Shown here: piece by piece, positions 19,401-28,552 of the stretch | How positions within the stretch are numbered: the stretch's first letter is position 1 | How the letters are laid out: each line of letters starts with the position of its first letter | DNA from: BD2-11 clade cluster bacterium bin43 | Lineage (GTDB): Bacteria > Gemmatimonadota > Gemmatimonadetes > Longimicrobiales > Gaopeijiaceae | Reading direction: 5' to 3' | NCBI GenBank assembly: GCA_002238605.1 | Contig: MPMR01000001.1 | Coordinates: forward strand, 248,001 to 312,000 | Length of the DNA: 64,000 bases | Program-made: the position numbers and the translations under genes | Notes under the pieces: generated by a model | Told to the model about the DNA's origin: nothing | The model's database searches: none | Seen by the model: the letters and a program-made list of their open reading frames with translations, nothing else

Positions 19401-20096
19401 GAGAACGCCCGGCGGGGACTGGGACAGCGGCCCGGCGAGGAGGCCCGCGGACAGCAGGGGCAGCAGGGTGAAGGTCAGCAGGGGCAGGAGGGCGAGGGCC
19501 AGCAAGGCCAGGGCGGCCAGCAGGGCGAAGGCGGGCAACAGGGCCAGGGCGGACAACAAGGCCAGGGCGGACAACAAGGCCAGGGCGGACAACAAGGCCA
19601 GGGCGGCCAGCAAGGCCAGGGTGGACAGCAGGGTCAGGGCGGCCAGCAGGGCGGGCAGGGCGGCGGGGGCGGTCCCGACGGCGTGAGGGATATGGCCGGC
19701 GCCGGGTTCGGGCCGGGCGGCAGCGGCTGGGCGCGCGGGCTCACCCCCGAGGACATCCGCCAGTTCCGGGGCGAGTATCGTGAACGCGCCCGCGAGATGG
19801 CCGATCTGCGCGAACAGCTCTCCGACGCCGGGGTCGGCGTCGAGGAGCTCGACGATGTCATCCGCTCCATGAGGGCGCTCGACGACCGCCGCGTCTACGA
19901 CGACATGGAGGAAATCCTCCGGCTCCAGACCCAGATTCTAGAGGGGGTGAAGCGCTTCGAGTTCGGACTCCGCCGGGCGGCCGGGGAAGACGACCCCGAG
20001 CGCCTGCTCCTGTCCGGCTCCGACGAGGTGCCGCCGGGGTTCCGTCAGCTGATCGAAGAGTACTACCGTTCGCTGTCCCGCACCCCCGGGGGCTGA
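16434..20096 (+). CDS. DUF4175-like large membrane protein with coiled coil and GQGGQQ repeats
   Basis: A 1220-residue protein. Two transmembrane helices lie in the first 180 residues (near 30-50 and 150-180), followed by a beta-rich extracytoplasmic region (about 190-500), Gly-rich hinges (near 525 and 660), a long Gln/Glu/Arg-rich coiled coil (about 670-1000) and a low-complexity tract of GQGGQQ repeats (about 1000-1085). The C-terminal globular part has [14 protein letters not shown]. The order matches DUF4175-type proteins that end DUF4159/MoxR/BatA clusters. The start is GTG 16434 after GGGGAGCTGAG. It is last in the cluster; a probable envelope-spanning scaffold (inference). Confidence 0.72.
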   Translation: MPTRLNQRARLELLDAIRHVRNRWRMRIALRGLAALLGIGLVAFLVSSWGMEGSRFSPAVVNGFRIFTWLSLLGVGFWFLLRPLWRRPSDAQVALYLEEHEPSLKASVLSAIDAGADPEATGTAHSPALVQRLMESAVRKARAVDGGYRIERAALLRWTAAVAGIAIAILIIFLTGPAFLRHGASVLLSPTADAAEVNPYSIEVTPGDATITRGSDLRIAARNLGFDAADAELFLRTGSDGEFRPLSMLLAGDTGEEDAGEFEVVLFGVEEVTEYFVRSSGMQSDLYRIDVEILPYVDRLELVYDFPAYTGLPDRTIDDGGDIAVLSGTRVHLRVFPTIPAPRANLWRDDALASELTSAEDGSFTGSFVVEQNGFYHLEMESARAGLVPASPQYTIDVLHDQPPSLSFSRPGRDTRATALEEVFVEARANDDYGIRQLDLVFSVNGGEEQTVELFGSGAAPLSEVSAGYTFFLEEYELVPGDIISYYAKTRDNAGTGSQEAISDIYFLQIRRFDTEFRQAEQQPGGGGGGGGGQMGNEQELSEQQREVISATFNLNRDRDRYSPEGFSEGMVVVRLSQERLRDQVATLVTRLNNRGVVRDPEFEQIAELLPQAMEEMEAAMERLDAADPEGALSEEQQALQYLLRAEALYDEVQVSQQQGGGGGGGGGGPSADDLADLFELELDKLKNQYESVQRGERQQADEQIDETLERLRELARRQEQEAERQQRLANRSQGSAGGGAQNQRSLADEVEEEARRLEELSRMQSNQRLAETARQLQDAANAMREAAAARGGEAAADARSALDRLRAARRLLERDQSGRIERDAQDALQRSEELIEEQLDVAEESVDISGAEQVTSERMRRLIERKNEMTQEVADLERQIDQMSADAGSEQGQAAESFDDALRNIRDNKIRERIQYSRGLPGARSPDFTRDFEQQTTEHLMELRDQLQEASEAIGEPVDDRTMESLDRARDMVRNMESLNERLQARADENARRGLGQRPGEEARGQQGQQGEGQQGQEGEGQQGQGGQQGEGGQQGQGGQQGQGGQQGQGGQQGQGGQQGQGGQQGQGGQQGGQGGGGGPDGVRDMAGAGFGPGGSGWARGLTPEDIRQFRGEYRERAREMADLREQLSDAGVGVEELDDVIRSMRALDDRRVYDDMEEILRLQTQILEGVKRFEFGLRRAAGEDDPERLLLSGSDEVPPGFRQLIEEYYRSLSRTPGG
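19542..19649 (+). repeat. six 18-bp tandem repeats encoding GQGGQQ
   Basis: Three identical copies of an 18-bp unit beginning GGCCAGGGCGGACAACAA (19542-19595) followed by three variants. They lie in frame inside the DUF4175-like gene, within a longer Gly/Gln tract (about 19440-19665). Unit length is a multiple of 3, so copy-number change keeps the frame. Confidence 0.9.
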
Positions 20097-20134
20097 AACG
20101 CAGGTCCACGGACCGACCAAACGGAAATGAGAAC

Positions 20135-21118
<984 letters not shown>

Positions 21119-21192
21119 GCACCCCGACGCGACGTCGCCCGGTCGGCCGGGCGCGCTGAGGCGGGCGAAACGCGCCGAGCGACGGAATCCCG

Positions 21193-22263
21193 ATGCATCC
21201 CAAGACCCGCGCCCGGGTGCTCAGCGCGCTCATCTGGGGCGTCTGTCTCGCGCCTCTGCTCTGGCTCGTCGTCCGCTTCCGCGAGGACGGGCTCGGCGCC
21301 AACCCCATCGAGGAGTTCACCCACTGGGGCGGCAGCTCGACGCTGATCCTGCTGCTGCTGACGCTGGCCGTGACCCCGCTGCGCCGCTGGGCGGGCTGGA
21401 ACTTGGTCCGGTACCGGCGCCGGCTCGGGCTGGCCGCATTCTTCTACGGGCTTACCCACTTCATGACCTACCTCGCCCTCGACCAGTTCTTCGCTTTCGA
21501 GTACGTCCTCGAGGACATCGCCGAGCGGCCCTACATCACGGCCGGCTTCGCCGCCTTCGTGCTGCTCATCCCGCTGGCGGTGACCTCGACCCGGGGATGG
21601 ATCCGCCGGCTGGGCAGACGCTGGCAGCGCCTCCACCGCATCGTCTACCTGGCCGCCGGACTCGGCGTGCTCCACTACTTCTGGAAAGTGAAGGCGGACA
21701 CCCTCTGGCCGATTGTGGCGGCGGTTGTGCTGGCGGTCCTGCTGGCGTCGCGTCTCAAGCCGAAGGCGGCGCGGCGCGGGAAGTCCCTGATCATCCTCGT
21801 GGCATCCGCCTGGGGGCTGACGCCCTCTCCGATGGTCGCCCAGTCGGATCCCGGCGCCGAGGCGGACCAGCAAGCCATCCTGCAGGTGGTTGACGACCTG
21901 TTCGACGCCATGCGCGCCAGGGACGGGGAGACGCTGGAGCGCATCTTCCACCCCGACACGCGCCTGATCACGGCGGGAACCAACGCCGACGGCGTCCCCG
22001 AAGTCACCGAGATCCCGATATCCCGGTTCATCTCCTCGGTGCTCGCGTCCTCGAGTTACCTCGACGAGCGCATCTACAACCCGGTGGTTCAGGTCAACAA
22101 CAACCTGGGAACCGTCTGGGTGGAGTACGATTTCTTCGCCGACGGGGAGTTCAGCCACTGCGGGGCGGACGCCTTCATGATGGGCAGAAGCGCCGACGGA
22201 TGGCAGATCGTGCAGATCGCGCACACGATGGTGCGCGAGGGGTGCCCCGAGCGCGGCGGCTAA
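21193..22263 (+). CDS. msrQ: MsrQ heme subunit fused to an NTF2/SnoaL-like domain
   Basis: A 356-residue protein, longer than the usual roughly 200. Residues 1-200 are the ferric-reductase-like multi-helix MsrQ domain (heme ligand His in LAAFFYGLTHFMTYL and RLHRIVYLAAGLGVLHY), which feeds electrons to MsrP. After a basic KAARRGK stretch there is a hydrophobic segment ending TPSPMVAQ, which looks like a retained signal peptide with its cleavage site. Residues about 218-350 form an NTF2-like fold (QAILQVVDDLFDAMRARDGE, DGWQIVQIAHTM). The second part is usually a separate secreted protein, so this is a fusion. The stop overlaps the convergent DUF4340 stop. Confidence 0.88.
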   Translation: MHPKTRARVLSALIWGVCLAPLLWLVVRFREDGLGANPIEEFTHWGGSSTLILLLLTLAVTPLRRWAGWNLVRYRRRLGLAAFFYGLTHFMTYLALDQFFAFEYVLEDIAERPYITAGFAAFVLLIPLAVTSTRGWIRRLGRRWQRLHRIVYLAAGLGVLHYFWKVKADTLWPIVAAVVLAVLLASRLKPKAARRGKSLIILVASAWGLTPSPMVAQSDPGAEADQQAILQVVDDLFDAMRARDGETLERIFHPDTRLITAGTNADGVPEVTEIPISRFISSVLASSSYLDERIYNPVVQVNNNLGTVWVEYDFFADGEFSHCGADAFMMGRSADGWQIVQIAHTMVREGCPERGG

Positions 22264-23186
22264 CTCCCTTCCCTTCCCAGCAACCGGTCCGGCTCGGGCA
22301 CGATGCGGGTGGCCCGGAAGGTCGCCAGGCGGTAGAGCGTCTCGTTACCCGCTGCGCGCACCTGGTATTCGGCGTCCACCGGCGCCAATTCCAGAGCAAG
22401 GAGCGTGTCGCCGCTCTCATTCAGCGCCACGAAGCGACGCACGTCCTCGGTCGGAAACCCGGAATCTTCCTCCTCCACGAAACCGATGGCCCGCAGTTCG
22501 TCCACCTCGTCGAGCATGTTGGCCACCGATGCCGAATCCGGCACCGCGCCCGACCCCGCGACGGTCCACCCCGCGTCGCCGCGCTCGACCACGATGACCT
22601 CGCCCGCCCGCTCCACTTCGATGGCCGCGATCGACTCGACGTCGACCCGCGCGATGAGTTTGTCGCGCCAGTCGGTGAGGGTGCGTGTGAAGGAGCCGCG
22701 CAGGTCGCCCCGCACGGTGTAGACGTCGTCCGATCCGGGCAGTCGCGCGTAGGCGGTCTGGAAGGCCGAACCCACCCGGCCCAGCGCCACGATGCGGCTT
22801 TCACCCCCGACCAGACGGAACTCCAGCATCCACGCTTCGCGGCCGGCCACGCCCAGGCGTTCGTGATTGTCCGGGTTGGCCGCGGCCAGGGCGCCCACCT
22901 CGATCTCCGAGAGCGCGGTGAACATGCGGGCCACGGCAGCGGAGTCGGCTTCGTACCTGTTCACCGTCCACTCGCCGGCGACGCGCGCCACCTCGATCTC
23001 CCGGTCGGGTCCGCTGAAGGCGGCGCTCTCGAGGGTGCGTTCGTCGATGCCCTCCAGTTCCGACGCGAGTTCGCCTGCCCCGGCTGCAAGCTCCGGGCCG
23101 CGGCCGCCCACCAGCCTGATGACCCCGTACAGGACCAGCAGTCCCGCGAGCGCGATGACAAGTCTCTGCAGTACGTTCTTGCTCAT
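22260..23186 (-). CDS. DUF4340 domain protein
   Basis: A 308-residue protein with one N-terminal transmembrane helix (LVIALAGLLVLYGVIRLV) and a large extracytoplasmic DUF4340 domain (EWTVNRYEADSAAVARMFTAL, GSDDVYTVRGDLRG, WRDKLIARVDVESI). The ATG at 23186 overlaps the stop of the permease gene (ATGA). DUF4340 proteins regularly accompany Gld-like ABC transporters. Function unknown, but co-transcription with the transporter is very likely. Confidence 0.85.
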   Translation of the reverse strand: MSKNVLQRLVIALAGLLVLYGVIRLVGGRGPELAAGAGELASELEGIDERTLESAAFSGPDREIEVARVAGEWTVNRYEADSAAVARMFTALSEIEVGALAAANPDNHERLGVAGREAWMLEFRLVGGESRIVALGRVGSAFQTAYARLPGSDDVYTVRGDLRGSFTRTLTDWRDKLIARVDVESIAAIEVERAGEVIVVERGDAGWTVAGSGAVPDSASVANMLDEVDELRAIGFVEEEDSGFPTEDVRRFVALNESGDTLLALELAPVDAEYQVRAAGNETLYRLATFRATRIVPEPDRLLGREGS

Positions 23187-25459
23187 GCGTCCACCTCGTT
23201 CCAGCGGCGTTCGGCGCGGGCCCGTCTGCCCGTGACCCGCAAGGCGCCGCCGAGGCAGAAGAAGAGGGGCATGCCCACCAGGTTCCCCCACTTGAGCGCG
23301 TTCTTGGCGAAGTCCGACTCCAGGGCCAGCGGCGGCGGCGTGCGGTCCTTGGAGCGGATGCTGATGAGCGCCTCGTCCTGCGCCAGCCAGTCGACCGAGT
23401 TGGCGGCAAAGAGCAGGTTCTGGCGGCTCGACCGGACGAACTGCTCGTCCAGGAAGTCCACGTCGGCAACAACGACCATGCGGCCGGCCCGCTCTGGACT
23501 CTCGCCCTCTTCCCCTTCCTCCGCGGGAAGCGCGAAATCCACGGCCGCCGCCACGACTTCGACGCCGAGGCTGGCCTCGTCGGGGTAGCTCTGCATGTCG
23601 GGGGCAATCGGGCTGCCCGGCGCCTGCACCCCTCCCGCGTCGGTGGTCGTCCAGAGCGGTGTCGTCCGCGCGGAATCGGTCAGCACCAGGGAGCTGGCCC
23701 ACCCGACGGAGAGGTTGTTGAGGTCGCGGGTCACCGGATGATCGGCGCCGCGGAAGAGGATGGGCCAGAGCGGGTAGGAGCGCACCACCGCGAAGATCCC
23801 CTGACGCCCCATCTGCACCCGCTCCGCCGAGGCCAGATCGTAGACGATGCCCCCGTCGTATCTCATTCCGCGCTCTTCCAGGAAGGTCTCGAGCCCCGAC
23901 GTCACCGGCGACGCCATCGGCGACTGCGGATCGATCTGCGTCCCTTCCACCAGCAGCATGGCGGCCCCTCCGCCGTCCACGTACTCCCCGAGCCGGTCCA
24001 GAGCGAGCTGCGACATGGGCTCCGTCGGCCCGGCCACCACGAGCACGTCGATGGAATCCGGATTCAGGGGAGGCACCGTGTCGCCGTCGAGCGCGACGCT
24101 CCCGATCGAGTAGCGATCGCTCAGCTCCTGCTGCAGCGCCGGCATCTCGAAGGCCTGCTTTGCGCCGAAACCGGAGGCGAAGCGCAGGCGCGGACGCGCG
24201 TCGGTGGTCATGGAGACGATCGCCGTCGCCATGCGCAGCTCCAGGTCGTCGGTGCGGTCGATGATGGGGATGATCTCGCGCTGGTCCGCGTACTGCATGG
24301 CCAGCCCGAAGTATCCGCGGCGAACCTCGAACTCGTCGTCGCGCAGGACGTTGAAGTCGAGTTCCGGGATTCCCATGCCGCTGGCTTCGGAACGCGCTTC
24401 GTCATCGTCGCCGGGGTCGATTCTCTCCACCACCAGCTGCCCGCCGCCCGCGCGCCGGAAATCGGCGAGCAGATCCTCCACGTCGCGCCGCGTGAGCTGC
24501 ACCTCCGGGGGGAGTTCGTCGGACACGAACAGCTTGAAGGTGACGAGGTCGTTGAGGTTCCCGAGCACTTCCCGGGTTCCGTCCGCCAGGGTATAGAGGT
24601 TGCCCCGGGTCAGGTCCAGACGCCCGCGGATGTAGCCGCCGAGCAGGTTCAGCACCACCACCAGAGCCGCGATCGTGATGGTGCCCACGCGCAGGCGCCG
24701 ATAGTCGCCGCGGCCATGACTCAGCCGCTCCCGGCTCACCATGGCGATGGACAGCACCAGGAAGAGGGTGGCGGTGGAGAGGAAGTACAGGACGTCGCGC
24801 AGGTCGATCACGCCGCGGGCGACATTCTCGAAGTGCCCCATCACGGAGAGTCGGGCCGCGGCGCCGCCGATCATCGGCGTCAACCCGATCTGCACGAAGG
24901 GAAGACCGATCAGTACCAGCACCAGGCTGACGGCGATGGCCAGCATGAACGACGTGATCTGGTTGCGGGTCATGCTCGACGCCCACAGGCCGATGGCCAC
25001 GAACTGGGCGGCAAGCAGCGACGCGCCCACGTACTGCGCGGCCACGATTCCCGGATCGGCCTCGGAGGCCAGGAGCACGCCGATCGACATCGGCAGCGTT
25101 CCGGCGAGCGCGACCAGGGCGAAGACCCAGTTCCCCAGGAACTTGCCGAGCACGGTCTCGATCTCGTTGAAGGGATGCGCCAGCAGCCACTCCAGCGTTC
25201 CGCTGCGGCGCTCCTCCGCGAGCGAGCGCATGGTCGCGGCCGGGATCAGGATGGCGAAGAGCCAGGGCAGGAGATCGAAGAAGGGACGCAGGGTGGCGAT
25301 GTTGGAGGCATACAGAGAACGGAACTCGATGAAGATCCCCAGCGCCAGGAAGGCCACGATCAGGATGTACGCCGTGGCCTGATCGAAAAAGCCCGCGAGT
25401 TCGCGGCGCGCGATGGTAGGCACGCCCCTGAGGCCGGCGAGAATGCTGGAGATGTTCAC
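23183..25459 (-). CDS. ABC-2 permease fused to GldG-like domain
   Basis: A 758-residue protein. Residues about 1-250 are an ABC-2-type permease with six helices (VPTIARRELAGFFDQATAYILI, AEERRSGTLEWLLAHPFNEIE), like GldF. Residues about 260-740 start with another helix, then a GldG/DUF4350 extracytoplasmic domain (SIDVLVVAGPTEPMSQLALDRL and VVVADVDFLDEQFV) and a final helix. GldF and GldG are separate proteins in Bacteroidota gliding systems; here they are one chain. The start is GTG 25459, overlapping the ATPase stop (GTGA). With the ATPase upstream and DUF4340 downstream this forms one transporter operon; the substrate is unknown. Confidence 0.87.
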   Translation of the reverse strand: MNISSILAGLRGVPTIARRELAGFFDQATAYILIVAFLALGIFIEFRSLYASNIATLRPFFDLLPWLFAILIPAATMRSLAEERRSGTLEWLLAHPFNEIETVLGKFLGNWVFALVALAGTLPMSIGVLLASEADPGIVAAQYVGASLLAAQFVAIGLWASSMTRNQITSFMLAIAVSLVLVLIGLPFVQIGLTPMIGGAAARLSVMGHFENVARGVIDLRDVLYFLSTATLFLVLSIAMVSRERLSHGRGDYRRLRVGTITIAALVVVLNLLGGYIRGRLDLTRGNLYTLADGTREVLGNLNDLVTFKLFVSDELPPEVQLTRRDVEDLLADFRRAGGGQLVVERIDPGDDDEARSEASGMGIPELDFNVLRDDEFEVRRGYFGLAMQYADQREIIPIIDRTDDLELRMATAIVSMTTDARPRLRFASGFGAKQAFEMPALQQELSDRYSIGSVALDGDTVPPLNPDSIDVLVVAGPTEPMSQLALDRLGEYVDGGGAAMLLVEGTQIDPQSPMASPVTSGLETFLEERGMRYDGGIVYDLASAERVQMGRQGIFAVVRSYPLWPILFRGADHPVTRDLNNLSVGWASSLVLTDSARTTPLWTTTDAGGVQAPGSPIAPDMQSYPDEASLGVEVVAAAVDFALPAEEGEEGESPERAGRMVVVADVDFLDEQFVRSSRQNLLFAANSVDWLAQDEALISIRSKDRTPPPLALESDFAKNALKWGNLVGMPLFFCLGGALRVTGRRARAERRWNEVDA

Positions 25460-26475
25460 TCTTCCACCTCCTCCGCCATCGGTGTGGAGACGTCATCAGC
25501 GGCTGCTCGAGCGGTTTCCCGGGCCTCCGAAGCGGCCGCTTCCCCGTCGGCATCATCGTTCGCGGTGAGCGACCGGAACACCCGCTCGAGATTGGCCTGC
25601 TCCCGGTGCAGCTCCCAGAGGGCCCACCCCCGGCGGGTTGCGAGCTGGAAGATGGTCGGGCGAAGCTCGGCGCCGGACGCGACCTCAAGGCGCACGCGCG
25701 TGCGTCCGTCCCGCGTGTCCGCCGTGGCGGAGGAAACCCCCTCCAGGGCGGCGAGCGCCTCGGACACGCCCTCGCCCTCGGCTTCGACCAGATAGTACGC
25801 GCCCCCGGTGCGGTCGGCGGCCAGCTCCGCCACGGTGCCGTCGGCGACCAGCCGCCCGCCCGAGATAATCAGCAGCCGCTGGCAGGTGGCCTCGACCTCC
25901 TGCATGACGTGGGTGCTGAGGAGGACTGTGCGCTCGGCTCCCAGCGCATTGATCAGCTTGCGGATCTCGACCCGCTGGTTGGGATCGAGGCCCTCGGTGG
26001 GCTCGTCGAGCACCAGGATCTCCGGGCGGTGCAGGATCGCCGCCGCCAGCCCGATACGCTGCCGGTATCCCTTGGAGCACTCGCCGATCGGACGGAAGAA
26101 GACCGCCTCGAGCGCGGTCTCCTCCACCGCGTCGCGGACGGCCCGCCGGGCATCCGCGCCGCGGATCCTGCGGATCTCGGCCACGTAGTCGAGGTACTCC
26201 GCGACCAGCATGTCCTCATACAGCGGATTCGCCTCCGGCAGATAGCCCACGCGCCGCTTGGCTCCCCTGAGGTCGGTCTCGATGGGCACGCCATCGAACT
26301 GCACGACCCCCGAATCGGGCTGGAGCGTCCCGGTCAGCATGCGCATGGTGGTGGTCTTGCCGGCCGCGTTCGGTCCCAGAAAACCCACCACTTCCCCCCG
26401 GTCCACCTCGAAAGACACGTCGTTGACGGCTACGAGGGGGCCGAAGCGCTTGGTCACCCCTTGTACGGCGATCAT
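25456..26475 (-). CDS. ABC transporter ATPase (GldA/CcmA-like)
   Basis: A 339-residue ABC ATPase. Walker A is GPNAAGKTT (34-42), the signature region CSKGYRQRIGLAAAIL (degenerate LSxGQ), Walker B ILVLDEPTEGLDP, and the switch His in LLSTHVMQEVE. The C-terminal extension (about 220-339) carries a regulatory-type subdomain and an Ala/Glu-rich tail. The ATG has a strong GGAAGGAGGACGGA Shine-Dalgarno. It is the first gene of the three-gene minus-strand transporter operon and is preceded by a leader with an intrinsic terminator (26524-26556). Confidence 0.93.
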   Translation of the reverse strand: MIAVQGVTKRFGPLVAVNDVSFEVDRGEVVGFLGPNAAGKTTTMRMLTGTLQPDSGVVQFDGVPIETDLRGAKRRVGYLPEANPLYEDMLVAEYLDYVAEIRRIRGADARRAVRDAVEETALEAVFFRPIGECSKGYRQRIGLAAAILHRPEILVLDEPTEGLDPNQRVEIRKLINALGAERTVLLSTHVMQEVEATCQRLLIISGGRLVADGTVAELAADRTGGAYYLVEAEGEGVSEALAALEGVSSATADTRDGRTRVRLEVASGAELRPTIFQLATRRGWALWELHREQANLERVFRSLTANDDADGEAAASEARETARAAADDVSTPMAEEVEE

Positions 26476-26523
26476 TCCGTCCTCCTTCCGCGTTGTCTCT
26501 CCCGCGCCCCGCCGGCCTACACG

Positions 26524-26556
26524 AAAAAAGCCGCGCGAATCTCGTCATCGCGCGGC
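26524..26556 (-). terminator. intrinsic terminator in the ABC-operon leader (possible attenuator)
   Basis: On the minus strand, a perfect 9-bp stem GCCGCGCGA / TCGCGCGGC (26556-26548 and 26538-26530) with a 9-nt loop, followed by six T (26529-26524). It lies about 50 nt upstream of the ATPase ATG and downstream of a promoter-like pair at 26657-26629, so it would act inside the leader. The sequence TCGCGCGCGG (26587-26578) could pair with its 5' arm as an antiterminator. Confidence 0.7.
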
Positions 26557-26628
26557 GCCGGGGCAGCCCGTGCCGACCCGCGCGCGAGCAACTCACTGGT
26601 TGCCCCCGTTTTCGCGCGGGGGCGAACG

Positions 26629-26657
26629 ATTCTACAATGTGATGCCGGCGATGTCCA
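26629..26657 (-). promoter_or_regulatory. sigma70-like promoter for the ABC operon
   Basis: Minus strand TGGACA (26657-26652), 17-bp spacer, TAGAAT (26634-26629); each box is one mismatch from consensus. The expected start near 26622 gives a leader of about 147 nt. It overlaps a plus-strand TACAAT (26633-26638), so the region may be divergent. Confidence 0.5.
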
Positions 26658-26698
26658 GAAGGTTTTCTCCTCCATGCCCACGGGAGCACACGCCATGA
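26642..26698 (+). CDS. possible 18-residue leader peptide coupled to the MBL gene
   Basis: A short open frame starting ATG 3 nt after a TACAAT box and ending in a TGA that overlaps the downstream ATG at 26695 (ATGA). The peptide reads MPAMSRRFSPPCPREHTP. Coupling geometry is the only support; it may be chance. Confidence 0.25.
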   Translation: MPAMSRRFSPPCPREHTP

Positions 26699-28266
26699 CC
26701 GACAGGCCGACCGACCAGCACCGACCCCACCGGACGCACCGGCCTGACAACTGCGCATGCCCCGGCCGCGGACCGGAGCGTGCGCTCGGGCTCCCGTTCC
26801 TCGCCGTTGCATTCGCCGGTCTCGCGTGCGCCGGTTCGGGGGATGAAGCCGGGGGAGGCAGCGCAGGCGGGACCGGAGCCGCCGCGGCCATCCCGGCCAG
26901 CGAGCTGGTCCGCACCGCCAACCCGTTCGCGCGCGGCTATACCGAGGAGGACTTCCCGCGGCTGCGCGAGCTGGCCGACGGCGTGTACTCCTACGAGGCG
27001 CTGCGCTCGGCCGGGGACCAGCGCTTCACCACCGTCAGCATGTTCGTGGTCACCGACGAGGGCGTGCTGGTGGCCGACGGCCAGGGCAACGTGGCGGAGA
27101 CGCAGCGCCTGATCGACCACATCGCCTCGGTCACCGACCAGCCCATCACTCACGTGGTGATCTGCTCCGACCACGGCGACCACACCGCCGGCAACTCCGC
27201 CTTCCCCGCGGACGCGGAGTTCATCGCCCATCCCACCTCGGCGCGGGCGCTGGAGGCCACGGCCGCCAATCCCGACCGGCCCGCCGGCGCACCCGCGGTG
27301 GTGCTGCCCACCCGCCTGGTCGACGAGCGCGAGGTGCTCGAGCTGGGCGGCCGGACCATCGAGATCCTCTTCCTCGGACGCGCGCACACCGGCGGCGACC
27401 TCGTCGTCCATCTTCCCGAAGAGGACATCCTCTTCATGAGCGAGGCCTATCTGCACCGCGTCTTCCCCGCCATGCGCACCGCCTATCCCAGCGAATGGGT
27501 GGCGATGATCGAGCAGGCTCAGGCGATGGAGGTGGAGACCTACGTCCCGGGGCATGGCTTCGTCGATTCCCCGGAGGTCCTGCGGGAGGAGCTGGAGGTG
27601 TTCCGTCAGGCCGTGGTGCAGGTGATCGACGAAAGCCGTCGTCTGCACGGACAGGGGCTCAGCCTGGAGGAGGCGCAGGCCAGCGCCGACTTTGGAGCGC
27701 TGGGCGACTGGTGGCTGTCGGAGAGCCAGGCTTCCCGCGCCATCCAGCAGGTGTACGCGGAGCTCGACGGCATGCTTCCGCCGATGGAAGGCGAGGGGGA
27801 TGAAGCGGAGGATGGCCGCGAGGGCGGGGAAGAGCACGAGGGTGAGGGTGAAGGCGAACACGGCGAGGGCGAAGAGGGCGGCGAGCACGGTGAGGGCGGC
27901 GAGCACGGCGAAGAGGGCGACCACGACGAAGAAGGCGAGGAATCGGGCGAATACGTCGCCGCCGGGGAAACCTGGGACGAGACCCGGAGGGGCGCCCGCC
28001 TGATCCTCTCATTCGATCGAGCCCGGGGCGCTTTCGTCGGCGCCGTCGAGAACACGACGCAGCAGCCGATGTGCGCCGTGCGGGTCGAAGTTCATCTGTC
28101 CACCGGCACCGAACTGGGGCCGACCGCACGCACGGACCTTGCGGCTGGCACATCCATGGAAGTGGTGCTGTCGGCGGAGGGCGAACCCTTCGACGCCTGG
28201 ACGGCCCATCCGGAGGTTTCGGCGTGCGCCGGCTCGTCGATCCAGCTTACCGCTCCGCTCAGATAG
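26695..28266 (+). CDS. metallo-beta-lactamase-fold lipoprotein with altered metal ligands
   Basis: A 523-residue exported protein. ATG 26695 has GGGAG 8 nt upstream (an in-frame ATG at 26674 is the alternative). The signal ends in FAGLACAG, a non-canonical lipobox. The MBL domain is residues about 55-330. The usual HxHxDH motif reads SDHGDH, so the first His is Ser; GRAHTGGD and PGHG are kept, while the bridging Asp region reads FMSEAYL (Glu). Residues about 365-420 form a Gly/Glu/His-rich linker, then a beta-sandwich-like domain. It resembles the SoxH-type hydrolase at 57562. Hydrolase activity is uncertain because of the substitutions. Confidence 0.8.
   Translation: MTDRPTDQHRPHRTHRPDNCACPGRGPERALGLPFLAVAFAGLACAGSGDEAGGGSAGGTGAAAAIPASELVRTANPFARGYTEEDFPRLRELADGVYSYEALRSAGDQRFTTVSMFVVTDEGVLVADGQGNVAETQRLIDHIASVTDQPITHVVICSDHGDHTAGNSAFPADAEFIAHPTSARALEATAANPDRPAGAPAVVLPTRLVDEREVLELGGRTIEILFLGRAHTGGDLVVHLPEEDILFMSEAYLHRVFPAMRTAYPSEWVAMIEQAQAMEVETYVPGHGFVDSPEVLREELEVFRQAVVQVIDESRRLHGQGLSLEEAQASADFGALGDWWLSESQASRAIQQVYAELDGMLPPMEGEGDEAEDGREGGEEHEGEGEGEHGEGEEGGEHGEGGEHGEEGDHDEEGEESGEYVAAGETWDETRRGARLILSFDRARGAFVGAVENTTQQPMCAVRVEVHLSTGTELGPTARTDLAAGTSMEVVLSAEGEPFDAWTAHPEVSACAGSSIQLTAPLR
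27790..27950 (+). repeat. low-complexity tract encoding Gly/Glu/His-rich linker
   Basis: Degenerate GAG/GGC/CAC-rich codon repeats in frame inside the MBL lipoprotein gene. They encode repeated GEHGE-type units between the MBL domain and the C-terminal domain; the His spacing could bind metal ions. Confidence 0.75.
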
Positions 28267-28552
28267 TCTTCAAGTATGAAGATAAACGGTTGCGCGCGAG
28301 CTGCGGCGGGCGACGAGAACTTGAACGCCGTCACAAGCGGCGCGCTGCGTACCGATCGAGGCCGATACGGGCGGCCGCGATCGCACGCGTGGGCGTCCTG
28401 CTGAGGCGCGCGTGGCCCCGGCCCCGGTGGTCGGCCCGCGCTTTTTCGGCGTCCTCACCGACGGCTGGGCGACGATCTTGCGTCCTGCAAAGCGAATGGG
28501 CAGGATGTGGGATGTTCAGCATCCCGCGGCACCGCCGAGATCCCCGCTACCA

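Noticed and set aside
19542-19649. CRISPR-like array
   Set aside because: Units are contiguous with no unique spacers and keep the reading frame of a protein.
26632-27924. 430-codon minus frame opposite the MBL gene
   Set aside because: Antisense shadow; the plus frame carries MBL motifs and a signal peptide.
28276-28404. 42-codon plus frame after the MBL gene (begins MKINGCARAA)
   Set aside because: No ribosome-binding site, no motif, and too short to separate from chance.
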